From the NCBI GenBank assembly GCA_018816185.1, contig JAHIWI010000287.1, forward strand, positions 1 through 37,348: a stretch of DNA of 37,348 nucleotides, in the 5' to 3' direction. Both the position numbers and the translations under genes were made by a program. Below, piece by piece: positions 1 through 6,286 of this stretch (its first letter is position 1; each line of letters starts with the position of its first letter). The DNA comes from Bacillota bacterium (lineage in GTDB: Bacteria; Bacillota; Bacilli; Bacillales_A; Planococcaceae). The notes under the pieces are model-generated. The model was not told the origin of the DNA, did not search any database, and saw only the letters and a program-made list of their open reading frames with translations.

Positions 1-1
1 A

Positions 2-421
2 TATAGCGGAGTCTTTCCCGTTTGGGTGGCTATTGAAGTCCTTTCCTTTTCAACGTTATCGATGTTATTTAAAAACCTTAAAAATAAGGATAAGCAATAC
101 ATATCTAAGCACTATTATAATGTGCATTTTAAATATACACAAAGTTGGTTACATACCTTGACCACCATCAGAAATATTTGCGCTCATCACGGTAGGTTAT
201 ACGGAAAAAAACTATCTATACAGCCTCAATTGTTTGATGATATACGTGAAAAAGTAAGTAATGATGAAATATTTGCTGCCATAATCGTTCTGAGTAAACT
301 ATTAAGCAGCAATGAACGACTGAACCTTTCAATCTCTTTAAAGGCACTTATTGAGGAATATGATGAGTTTATTGACATCTCACATTTAGGTTTTCCGAAG
401 GATTGGGACAACCTGTTATAA
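2..421 (+). CDS. Abi-family (Abi_2-like) protein, C-terminal part, cut by window start
   Basis: The open frame enters from the left edge (frame 2), so this is only the last 139 residues; the GTG at 26 is an internal valine. It resembles the C-terminal half of Abi_2 (AbiD/AbiF-like) proteins: a Val-Trp-Val-Ala-Ile-Glu segment near the edge and, around residue 60, an Arg-Asn-x-Cys-Ala-His-His-Gly-Arg motif typical of this family's HEPN-like RNase core. Such proteins cause abortive phage infection in lactococci; the role here is inferred from the family only. A terminator follows at once (433-470), so it ends its transcription unit. Confidence 0.7.
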   Translation, partial: YSGVFPVWVAIEVLSFSTLSMLFKNLKNKDKQYISKHYYNVHFKYTQSWLHTLTTIRNICAHHGRLYGKKLSIQPQLFDDIREKVSNDEIFAAIIVLSKLLSSNERLNLSISLKALIEEYDEFIDISHLGFPKDWDNLL

Positions 422-432
422 AAAACTATATC

Positions 433-470
433 AAGGGCTGTTCTCTATACCGGGAACAGTCCTTTCTTAT
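433..470 (+). terminator. Rho-independent terminator after Abi-like gene
   Basis: An 11-bp stem (AAGGGCTGTTC at 433-443 with GAACAGTCCTT at 454-464, allowing one G-U pair) and a T-rich tail lie 12 nt after the stop codon. Confidence 0.75.
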
Positions 471-525
471 AGAAAGCATTGTTTCGAAAGAAGCGATTTT
501 TAGTGTACTGGTAAAGGTGAATACA

Positions 526-555
526 TAAAAAAAGAGCATCGGCTTTGAATGCTCT
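526..555 (-). terminator. Terminator of the RsfA-like pseudogene (minus strand)
   Basis: The stem AGAGCAT (549-555 read on the minus strand) pairs across a 9-nt loop and is followed on the minus strand by seven T residues (526-532). It sits about 10 nt past the end of the minus-strand gene. Confidence 0.7.
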
Positions 556-565
556 CTTCGTCATC

Positions 566-944
566 CTATTCTATTCGTAATAACTCTTTTCCATTTGTAA
601 GCCAGGCTTTTACCTTTTGGTGTTCGGAATGTAGCTGTTCATAGTCTTGTTTCAATTTCTCATAGGCTTTTGCCAAATCATCAAAAGACGTCATCGCTAG
701 TTGCAAATGGTTGTGAATATCGTTAGGATTTTTGGTTCGACTTAGTTTTTTGTATGTTGTACTGTTTACGCAATGTTTTATTCCATCGGAACCCACATGC
801 CTGCCTTGTTCGACCAAGGATTGGTGCGGCTTCTACAAAAGCTTTTAGTTGTGTTTTCCCTTCACACACAAATGTTAAGACTGTGTCCGCCAGAACTTTA
901 TCATCTTCTACCGTCCAACTATCTTTTCTTTTCTTCTCGTCCAA
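566..944 (-). pseudogene. Frameshifted RsfA/YlbO-like transcription factor
   Basis: Two overlapping minus-strand frames together make one RsfA-type protein. The first (start probably TTG at 944, behind a GGGGGTGG ribosome site) has the Myb/SANT-like N-terminus: Ser-Trp-Thr-x-Glu-Asp-Asp, then Cys-Gly-Phe-Arg-Trp-Asn and Arg-Lys-Gln-Tyr. It stops at 723. The coiled-coil tail continues in another frame from about 760 to 566 (Asp-Asp-Leu-Ala-Lys-Ala-Tyr-Glu-Lys-Leu and following). RsfA is a prespore regulator in Bacillus and YlbO is its relative. The break falls just after the DNA-binding region, so a small indel or a sequencing error at 723-760 is the simplest explanation. A terminator follows. 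Confidence 0.7.
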
Positions 945-1040
945 GCTACCACCCCCGTTTTTACTTACTATATGCAAAAGTAGACCGAACTTTCAGTAAT
1001 TGAGTGCGTGGTAAACCACTAGCTGGGTTTAAATATCAGG

Positions 1041-1385
1041 CTAAGATAGAAGACCAACTTCTGATTCTATTTCTCCAAAGTCTTTCTGACCGTTCAAAAT
1101 GATGAGCATTTCTAGCCCCGACATTTGAGGAAGGTTTTCTAGGAAAGTTTGGGCGTCATCAAAATTCAAGAAGGTAAATGCCTGTAGTTCTTCTTTAAAA
1201 GCCCATCCTTGATCGACAGTTTCTAACATAAATATTCTTAAGATCGGACACTTTGAAGTTGGGTGCATGTTTTCCCCGGCAATAGCGAGTCCAATATCAT
1301 TTGTAGGGTTGAATATCGTCGTAAGAACCTCCATCTCATCCTCGAATTCCTTCGGCACAAATATGTGTACAGCTTCATGATTCAT
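1041..1385 (-). CDS. Hypothetical protein, 114 aa
   Basis: Family not recognised. Start chosen at ATG 1385 because GGGAGGAAT lies directly upstream; the longer frame to 1433 has no ribosome site and would overlap the upstream gene. The protein is soluble and acidic, begins Met-Asn-His-Glu-Ala-Val-His-Ile-Phe-Val-Pro, and has no Cys-pair motif or membrane segment. It lies 28 nt after the minus-strand gene at 1414-1761, so the two are probably co-transcribed. Confidence 0.55.
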   Translation of the reverse strand: MNHEAVHIFVPKEFEDEMEVLTTIFNPTNDIGLAIAGENMHPTSKCPILRIFMLETVDQGWAFKEELQAFTFLNFDDAQTFLENLPQMSGLEMLIILNGQKDFGEIESEVGLLS

Positions 1386-1413
1386 CGTATCTATTCCTCC
1401 CTTATCTACTCTT

Positions 1414-1761
1414 TCACCTATCATTGTGTTCAATGTACTGAAATGTTGTGTACGCAGGTGTTTTTCTCGATTTTTTCCTTGTGTGGCGCGTTTTCGTTAA
1501 GTAGTTTGCTTTCATGTGCTTATGTAATTCATCTTGCGGTTTGCTTTTGAGCAGATCAGTAACGTATGTTTTATCAATCGTGTCAGAACCAAATTCATTG
1601 TTTATATATGAAACTACTTTGGCTATGCTTCCTGAATAGGCATATGCCTTTACTATCTTTTCCCCTAATGTTGTCGCTTGATAGTTTTCTACGAGAGACA
1701 CAAAATCTTCAAGTACCTGGATTTCTTTTTTTGCTGCATCTACTGTTTTTAAACTCTTCAT
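1414..1761 (-). CDS. Hypothetical helical protein, 115 aa
   Basis: Family not recognised. ATG 1761 is preferred because AAAGGAGG stands just before it (short 4-nt spacing); an in-frame ATG at 1809 would add 16 residues but has only a weak GAGGG upstream. The product is mostly helical and becomes very basic near the C-terminus (Lys-Thr-Arg-His-Thr-Arg-Lys-Lys-Ser-Arg-Lys), which would suit nucleic-acid contact, though this is inference. It forms a probable two-gene unit with 1041-1385. Confidence 0.5.
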   Translation of the reverse strand: MKSLKTVDAAKKEIQVLEDFVSLVENYQATTLGEKIVKAYAYSGSIAKVVSYINNEFGSDTIDKTYVTDLLKSKPQDELHKHMKANYLTKTRHTRKKSRKTPAYTTFQYIEHNDR

Positions 1762-1858
1762 TTGTCCTCCTTTTACATGAGTTTTATCCACGTTTACAGT
1801 ATTCTCCATTTATTAGAGGATTCCCTCTAAAACTAGACCATATAGAATCAAATACCTT

Positions 1859-2386
1859 CAGGGCGGTAGCACGATAGCTCCTAACAAAGCAGCAAACTCT
1901 TTGAAAGAAGCTATAAACGTGTCGCTTTCCACTAAAAAGCTCGATAACCACGATTTGTACGGCTTCGCCTACATTTCTTAGGTTCCTGTTCTTTTCTTTA
2001 CGAGGAAACGAGCCGGAAAGATTGGCAAATAAAGAGTTGAAGAAATGGAGGGCAGCCCAGTGGCTGCCTTTTGTTGTTGTATTTTTTGCTTTTGTCCTCC
2101 GGATCGTACAGATTCCCAGCCTGTCTAAGCCCGAAACAAAGGCAGATTCCTAGGCGTTCGCCCTCCCTCTGTTTCGGACAAAGACAGGAGCCGACTAACC
2201 ACCAAAACAACAGTCAAGGGGCGAAAAACTTTCTCAAATCGTGCTTGCACAGAAAAACTTTGTACGCTGGTACCCTTGACTGGTCGGCTATTGGATCTGT
2301 TCGTCCTTCGTGTCAAAAGGCAAAAAATAATCCCATTTGGGACATTTACCGCCTGGAGAACAACACAAAAAAGGAGAGAAAAAATC
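1859..2386 (+). ncRNA. Conserved structured leader of radC, copy 1 (candidate large RNA element)
   Basis: This roughly 525-nt stretch has no convincing gene yet is closely repeated at 10600-11113, again in front of radC. Hairpins seen in both copies: TGTA-C-GGC-TTC-GCC-TACA (1956-1973); GGCAGCC/GGCTGCC plus T-rich tail (2051-2068), enclosed by GGAGG (2047-2051) and CCTCC (2096-2100); CCTGTCT/AGACAGG (2120-2126 with 2182-2188); CAGTCAAGGG/CCCTTGACTG (2211-2220 with 2273-2282). Inside the third stem, CCGAAACA pairs with TGTTTCGG here, while copy 2 pairs a different sequence at the same place. It may be a cis-regulatory leader with an attenuator or an independent RNA. The strand is inferred from radC. 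Confidence 0.6.
2051..2087 (+). terminator. Internal terminator-like hairpin in radC leader, copy 1
   Basis: A perfect 7-bp GC-rich stem with the 4-nt loop CAGT is followed by TTTTGTTGTTGTATTTTTT. It lies 300 nt upstream of radC, so it could end a small RNA or act as an attenuator. An alternative outer pairing GGAGG/CCTCC encloses it. Confidence 0.5.
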
Positions 2387-2845
2387 ATGAAATTAAACAA
2401 AGTGATTGAAATCGTACGTATTAAACAAGAAATCCGAGAGGTAGAAGAAGCCTATACGAGCTTACTACCTAAACAAATCCGTTCACCAAAAGATGCCATC
2501 GAATTCATTCAAGCCATGATAGCAGAAGAGGACCGAGAGGTGTTTTTTGTACTTTGCCTAAATGTGAAAAATCAGATTATCGCCGTTCATAAAAGCCATG
2601 TCGGGAGCTTAAATGCCAGTATTGTGCATCCGAGAGAAGTGTTCAAATCCGCCATTCTCAATAATGCAGGGAGTATTATCGTGGCTCATAACCATCCTTC
2701 AGGCAACTGCCAGTATTCACCGGAAGATATTGAGGTCAGTAAACGACTACTTGAGGCCGGTGAGATTATGGGCATTGAGGTATTAGATTCCATCATTGTG
2801 AGTCATGAAGACGGCATTTCCTTGAAAGAAAAAGGATTGATTTAA
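2387..2845 (+). CDS. radC: RadC family JAB/MPN-domain protein, copy 1
   Basis: A 152-aa protein that is essentially the RadC (JAB1/MPN) domain without the N-terminal helix-hairpin-helix region of chromosomal RadC. The JAMM metal-site pattern is complete: a Glu in His-Pro-Arg-Glu-Val-Phe, then His-Asn-His-Pro-Ser-Gly with the later Ser-Pro-Glu-Asp. Start ATG 2387 follows AAAAAGGAGAG; the longer frame from 2276 runs into the structured leader and is not used. The biochemical role of stand-alone RadC proteins is unsettled; they are common on plasmids and islands. About 18 of 152 residues differ from copy 2 (11114-11572). A terminator follows, then a small gene that was probably part of the module. 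Confidence 0.88.
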   Translation: MKLNKVIEIVRIKQEIREVEEAYTSLLPKQIRSPKDAIEFIQAMIAEEDREVFFVLCLNVKNQIIAVHKSHVGSLNASIVHPREVFKSAILNNAGSIIVAHNHPSGNCQYSPEDIEVSKRLLEAGEIMGIEVLDSIIVSHEDGISLKEKGLI

Positions 2846-2848
2846 ATG

Positions 2849-2878
2849 CAAAAGGGGAGTTTTCCCCTTTTGTTTTTA
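2849..2878 (+). terminator. Terminator after radC copy 1
   Basis: The perfect 10-bp stem CAAAAGGGGA / TCCCCTTTTG (2849-2858 with 2863-2872) is followed by TTTTT. Read-through would be needed for the small gene at 2900 unless that gene has its own promoter. Confidence 0.8.
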
Positions 2879-2899
2879 TCCTATAAAGGAGGAATACCC

Positions 2900-3145
2900 A
2901 TGACGGAAAAGTATTCATTAAATGAAGCACAGATAAGTTCACTTTCAAATCTTCATTTTTTGCGCAGAAATTTGTGTATCGCATCCATCCATCAAGATGT
3001 CATCGAGTAGACCAAGAGCAGAAAAGCTATTTTGTTTGCGTTCCAATCATGCGACAAACTGAATATCCCATTTGCCATACAAAATCGTGTCATCTATGCA
3101 GCTTCACAAAATACAGCTTTTGGTGATGTAAAGATGGTCAAATGA
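2900..3145 (+). pseudogene. Small radC-module gene, copy 1, broken by one TAG codon
   Basis: From ATG 2900 (behind AAAGGAGGAA) the frame aligns along its whole 81 codons with the intact 79-aa protein at 11632-11871: Leu-His-Phe-x-Arg-Arg-Asn-Leu near residue 18, Ile-Gln-Asn-Arg-Val-Ile-Tyr-Ala-Ala near residue 62. Codon 37 is TAG (3008-3010), where copy 2 has Ser after the shared Ile-Glu. No other frame damage is seen, so the mutation looks recent, or the truncated 36-aa peptide is tolerated. Function unknown. Confidence 0.75.
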
Positions 3146-3209
3146 TATTTCCCCTCAGTAATTCGCTTTTTACTGGGGGTATTGTAGTCATTAAAAACGT
3201 GATAAAGGA

Positions 3210-3244
3210 AGTTTGTTGAATGATTCAACAAAACTTGATACAAT
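3210..3244 (+). promoter_or_regulatory. Palindrome-covered promoter of the 161-aa gene, copy 1
   Basis: A sigma-A-like promoter, TTGAAT (3216-3221), 17-nt spacer, TACAAT (3239-3244), is overlaid by the inverted repeat TTTGTTGAA-TGA-TTCAACAAA, which covers the -35 and most of the spacer. A second TGTTGAA-TGA-TTCAACA follows at 3254-3270, next to the ribosome site. The same arrangement occurs at 11931-11971 in copy 2. Confidence 0.65.
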
Positions 3245-3253
3245 TAAATTAGA

Positions 3254-3270
3254 TGTTGAATGATTCAACA
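3254..3270. repeat. Second TGTTGAA-TGA-TTCAACA palindrome
   Basis: It repeats the core of the upstream palindrome and lies between promoter and start codon of the 161-aa gene, overlapping the beginning of the GGGAGGG ribosome site region. This fits a second operator for one repressor. Confidence 0.55.
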
Positions 3271-3285
3271 AGGGAGGGAATTCAC

Positions 3286-3771
3286 TTGAAAAAGGCAACC
3301 ATGGAAATTCTGGCGAAGTGCCAGAATCTTAGGCCTTATGTAGAAACAAAGGAACAGCAGAATGACTTGAAAATATTAAATCAAAATGAACAAGTGCTCG
3401 TAGCACTTGCTCGATTCTTTGAATATGAAGAAGCTCTTCATTTAAATCAGATCTTTAAAGAAATGGATTCCGTTTGGATTGAATTCGCGATGAATCGATT
3501 ACTTACTTACTTTTATTCCGACACTTATCATGCAAAATCAGTTAAACCGCTGATTATTAAGAATCCAAATGACTTATTAAGCCAGAAGGATATTGGCGAG
3601 TTGATGAATGAGCATGGAGGAAACATGGATACCAAGAAAATTCACATGTTACGAAAGAGGGGGAAACTGCCCACTGAAACAGTCTTAATTGGAGGGAAAC
3701 CATACTGGCTAAAAGAAGAGATTGAAACGTATATCCAAGATTTACCGATAAAAAACAACGATATTCCTTAA
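3286..3771 (+). CDS. Conserved radC-module protein with C-terminal winged-helix-like region, 161 aa
   Basis: Start is TTG 3286: GGGAGGG stands 8 nt upstream and the sequence aligns from there with the ATG-started paralogue at 12016 (Lys-x-Ala-Thr-x-Glu-Ile-Leu). The N-terminal 90 residues are helical (Leu-Ala-Arg-Phe-Phe-Glu-Tyr-Glu-Glu conserved). The C-terminal 60 residues read like a MerR/excisionase-type helix-turn-helix with a wing: Asp-Leu-Leu-Ser-Gln, then His-Met-x-Arg-Lys-Arg-Gly-Lys-Leu-Pro and Gly-Lys-Pro-Tyr-Trp-x-Lys-Glu. Its promoter is covered by a palindrome, so self-repression is likely but inferred. A terminator follows at 3821. Confidence 0.7.
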   Translation: MKKATMEILAKCQNLRPYVETKEQQNDLKILNQNEQVLVALARFFEYEEALHLNQIFKEMDSVWIEFAMNRLLTYFYSDTYHAKSVKPLIIKNPNDLLSQKDIGELMNEHGGNMDTKKIHMLRKRGKLPTETVLIGGKPYWLKEEIETYIQDLPIKNNDIP

Positions 3772-3820
3772 ATTAATAACAAATTTTCCTGAATACGAAA
3801 CTGGATATACTCATTCTCTA

Positions 3821-3858
3821 AAGCATTGAAGCCTAAACCGGCTTTGATGCTTTTTTTT
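3821..3858 (+). terminator. Terminator closing radC module copy 1
   Basis: The stem AAGCAT..AAGCC / GGCTT.GATGCTT is followed by eight T residues. Confidence 0.75.
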
Positions 3859-3923
3859 AATCCATTTCTCGAGCTGTTATTTACCTGTTTTAATTTTTCT
3901 AGACTCATCATTTTAAAAAAACA

Positions 3924-3991
3924 TTGACAAAAAGTTCAGTTCAGGAATAAAGTAAGAATAATAATTATAAAATTTCCTTAGGGAAACTTTT
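3924..3991 (+). promoter_or_regulatory. Promoter plus MntR/DtxR-like palindrome before the copC remnant
   Basis: TTGACA (3924-3929), an 18-nt spacer and TAAAGT make a reasonable promoter. Downstream, TTTCCTTAGGGAAA (3973-3986) is a near-palindrome similar to MntR boxes as remembered (core CCTTAAGGAAA). It stands where a repressor would block transcription. Assignment to MntR is tentative. Confidence 0.4.
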
Positions 3992-4249
3992 TTGGGAGGG
4001 GTCAAAAAGCGAGCGAAGAAAAAAATGTTTGGCGTTTTTTCATATTCCGTAGTCCTTGCACCAGAATCGAATGATGTCGTTTCGAATGAGCAAAACCATG
4101 ACGATAAGATCCATTCGATTGATGAGGAGCGAAAGGTAATAAAAGAATCAAAGGAATCCAATTTTTTCTTAACTTTCGTTGCCATTTTGTTAATTGGAAT
4201 AGCAGTGGGTACTGGGTATATGTTGTTTAAAAAGGAGAGAGCGTCATGA
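3992..4249 (+). pseudogene. Truncated CopC-like protein: C-terminal linker and membrane anchor only
   Basis: The frame encodes 74-85 residues (first ATG 4025; a TTG at 3992 would overlap the apparent ribosome site). It begins near Gly-Val-Phe-Ser-Tyr-Ser-Val-Val, which resembles the end of a CopC domain, then a polar linker and one membrane helix (about residues 58-79) ending Lys-Lys-Glu-Arg. The beta-barrel with its copper-binding His residues is absent. The stop overlaps the next start (ATGA at 4246), as expected for copC-copD. The 5' part looks replaced by the leader of another gene. Confidence 0.5.
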
Positions 4250-5029
4250 TATGGATATATTTATCCGAGACACTTTTGTATTTGTGCTTTTCCATCCTCA
4301 TGGGGTCACTCATTTTGTCTCTTATACCCTCAAATAAAAAACCAAAAGTAACCATTCATAAGCGATGGATTCAAATTTCAGTTTTAGGAATTGTACTCTT
4401 TTCTCTCTTTCCGGTCATAAGACTTGATTAACAGAAAACCAACTAACTATAATCAATAACCCACCCAAATCGTCACCGTAAGGAAATGAAGTGAATGGGT
4501 AGCTATAACGGGATACTTTTTAATGACTTTGGTAATTGACCTAAATAAATATCCTGACTCTTGGATACTCCCTTATGGACAAGCCTTGCTAATCAAACAC
4601 TTAGTGCTTATCCCCATCCTTTTCTTTGCATATCTTAACGGAATCTGGATGAAACGGAAACTGCAGAAGAACTCAACAATAAATCCCCGTAAATGGGTGA
4701 AGGCGGAGAGTTTTACTCTCTTACTAATTTTCTCTGCGACAGCCGTGTTGGGACAACAAGAACCACCCCATGATATTGGGGCTGTAGCTACGAGTAATGG
4801 GATGTCGAACTTGTTCAACCTAGCCTACTCTGAATCTATTTCTTTACCGATTGAGGCTTCGATGGATTTAAGCTTGCTGGGTATAGTCTTTTTTTGTCTA
4901 GCCATTTGCTTTTTATTATTGGCATCGATTTCGGCAATGAAAAAGGTTTCACCCCGATTAGCATTCAGTATGAGTATTTTATGTGTGATTTCTTTATATT
5001 TAGGGTTAATGAATAGTGTAATTTTCTAA
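4246..5029 (+). pseudogene. copD: Broken copper-resistance membrane protein CopD
   Basis: Two pieces of one CopD/YcnJ-like membrane protein remain. Piece one (4246-4431, 61 aa) is the N-terminus with one or two membrane helices. Piece two (4523-5029) holds the C-terminal half: the Tyr-Gly-Gln-Ala-Leu-Leu-Ile-Lys-His stretch, then the family's Pro-Arg-x-Trp-x-x-Ala-Glu-Ser and Gly-Gln-Gln-x-Pro-Pro-His-Asp, then two helices. The middle is missing and the frames differ, so the gene suffered a deletion. CopD normally moves copper across the membrane with CopC; this copy should be dead. BdbD begins 24 nt downstream. Confidence 0.7.
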
Positions 5030-5053
5030 AAATTAGATATAGGAATGTTAAAC

Positions 5054-5734
5054 ATGAAGAATTCCAATATGAAGTTTGCAGTAATCGTAACAATTATAGC
5101 TATAGCCTTATTCGCCGTCATAGTCGTTATGAGCAGCAATAAAAGTACGGAAAAAGAAACGGTGACTGAAAAAGCAGAAGTTGAATTGACAGATCAACCT
5201 ATATTAGTTGATCAGAACGCACCTATAACTGTTGTTGAGTTTGGCGATTTTAAATGTCCTTCTTGTAAAGCATGGGGGGAAACGATTTATCCATAATTAG
5301 TTGAAGATTATTTAATACCTGGTGATATTAAATTCTCTTATGTGAATGTGTTGTTTCATGGAGAAGAGTCTATAATCGGTGCAATGGCTGCGGAGTCTGT
5401 TTTTAAACAAGATCCTACATCATATTGGGATTTTCATAAAGCTGTTTATGATGCACAACCTGAAGTGAACCATGATGATGTATGGCTTTCTAAAGAAAAG
5501 ATGCTTGAAGTGGCTAAGGATTTCCCTACTATAAATCAAGATATACTTAACAAAGATCTTGAAGAAGAGTTAACGATGCCACAAGTTAATTTGGATGAGA
5601 AATTATATAAAAAACATAAAGTCGCTCAAACCCCTACTATAGTAATTAATGGAATAACTATAGAAGACCCTTTTAATTATGAAGCAATAAAACAAGTGAT
5701 TGACCAAGAACTTGAGGCAACGCAAAATGACTAA
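5054..5734 (+). pseudogene. bdbD: DsbA-like thiol-disulfide oxidoreductase BdbD with one nonsense codon
   Basis: The frame reads as a full BdbD-type protein: membrane anchor at residues 7-26, then Val-Val-Glu-Phe-Gly-Asp-Phe-Lys and the active site Cys-Pro-Ser-Cys (68-71), later Gln-Thr-Pro-Thr with the cis-proline region. Codon 81 is TAA (5294-5296), probably from CAA, and the same frame continues to the normal end at 5734. ATG 5054 is placed 9 nt after AGGA; ATG 5045 is the alternative. The stop falls 10 residues after the active site, so no functional thioredoxin fold can form without read-through. It overlaps bdbC by 8 nt. Confidence 0.85.
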
Positions 5735-6170
5735 TACAGTTCAAAACAAGGGCAAGAACGTATGGTTTCTCTATTTCGCTTGGCTTGTTTCAGTCATTGC
5801 CACAATGGGGAGTCTCTATTTCAGTGAAGTAAAAGGGTTTATTCCGTGTGACTTATGTTGGTTCCAGCGAATATTCATGTATCCTTTAGTATTGATACTA
5901 GGTATTGGAACTTTCCAAAGCGATATATCGGTTAAGAAATTCGTGTTGCCTCTGAGTCTCATCGGAGGAACGATTTCGGTTTTCCATTATCTTGAACAAA
6001 AAGCACTTGGATTTGGAGGTATCCGACCATGTGTGAGTGGCGTTCCCTGTAGCTCTGAATACATTAATTGGCTTGGATTCATCACAATTCCGTTTTTGGC
6101 CCTGACTGCGTTTACTTTAATTACAATTAGTATGCTTGTCTTATATTCTAAGCAATCAAGAAAAAAATGA
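5727..6170 (+). CDS. bdbC: DsbB-like disulfide-bond protein BdbC
   Basis: A 147-aa DsbB-family quinone reductase with four membrane helices. Both redox pairs are present: Cys41-x-x-Cys44 (followed by Trp-Phe-Gln-Arg) and Cys102..Cys108. BdbC reoxidises BdbD and passes electrons to quinone, making disulfides outside the membrane. ATG 5727 is chosen (GAGG 9 nt upstream); it overlaps the bdbD end. With the local bdbD broken, BdbC would need a partner encoded elsewhere. A terminator-like hairpin follows at 6202. Confidence 0.9.
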   Translation: MTNTVQNKGKNVWFLYFAWLVSVIATMGSLYFSEVKGFIPCDLCWFQRIFMYPLVLILGIGTFQSDISVKKFVLPLSLIGGTISVFHYLEQKALGFGGIRPCVSGVPCSSEYINWLGFITIPFLALTAFTLITISMLVLYSKQSRKK

Positions 6171-6201
6171 TTAATAGGCAACTTCAATTATAAGAAATAT
6201 T

Positions 6202-6251
6202 AGAGCAGACAGATGAAAATAGGGTGAAATTTCATTTAGCCTGCTCTTTTC
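6202..6251 (+). terminator. Terminator after bdbC
   Basis: AGAGCAG (6202-6208) pairs with CTGCTCT (6241-6247), with a second inner pairing GATGAAA/TTTCATT, followed by TTTC. Confidence 0.6.
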
Positions 6252-6286
6252 TTTAACGAACAGTATAAGTAGAGGGAGTATATAGT

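Noticed and set aside
2276..2386. N-terminal extension of RadC copy 1 into the leader (also 11006-11113 for copy 2)
   Set aside because: The best ribosome sites lie directly before ATG 2387 and 11114, and the extension overlaps the conserved stem pairing and the short hairpin TCCC..GGGA, so the conservation is better explained as RNA.
1998..2409. Overlapping frames on both strands inside the radC leader
   Set aside because: The two copies differ by indels that break these frames, which is not expected for real genes.
3992..4249. Complete small membrane protein starting at TTG 3992
   Set aside because: The TTG lies within the likely ribosome site GGGAGGGG; the tail and its ATGA overlap with copD fit a copC remnant better.
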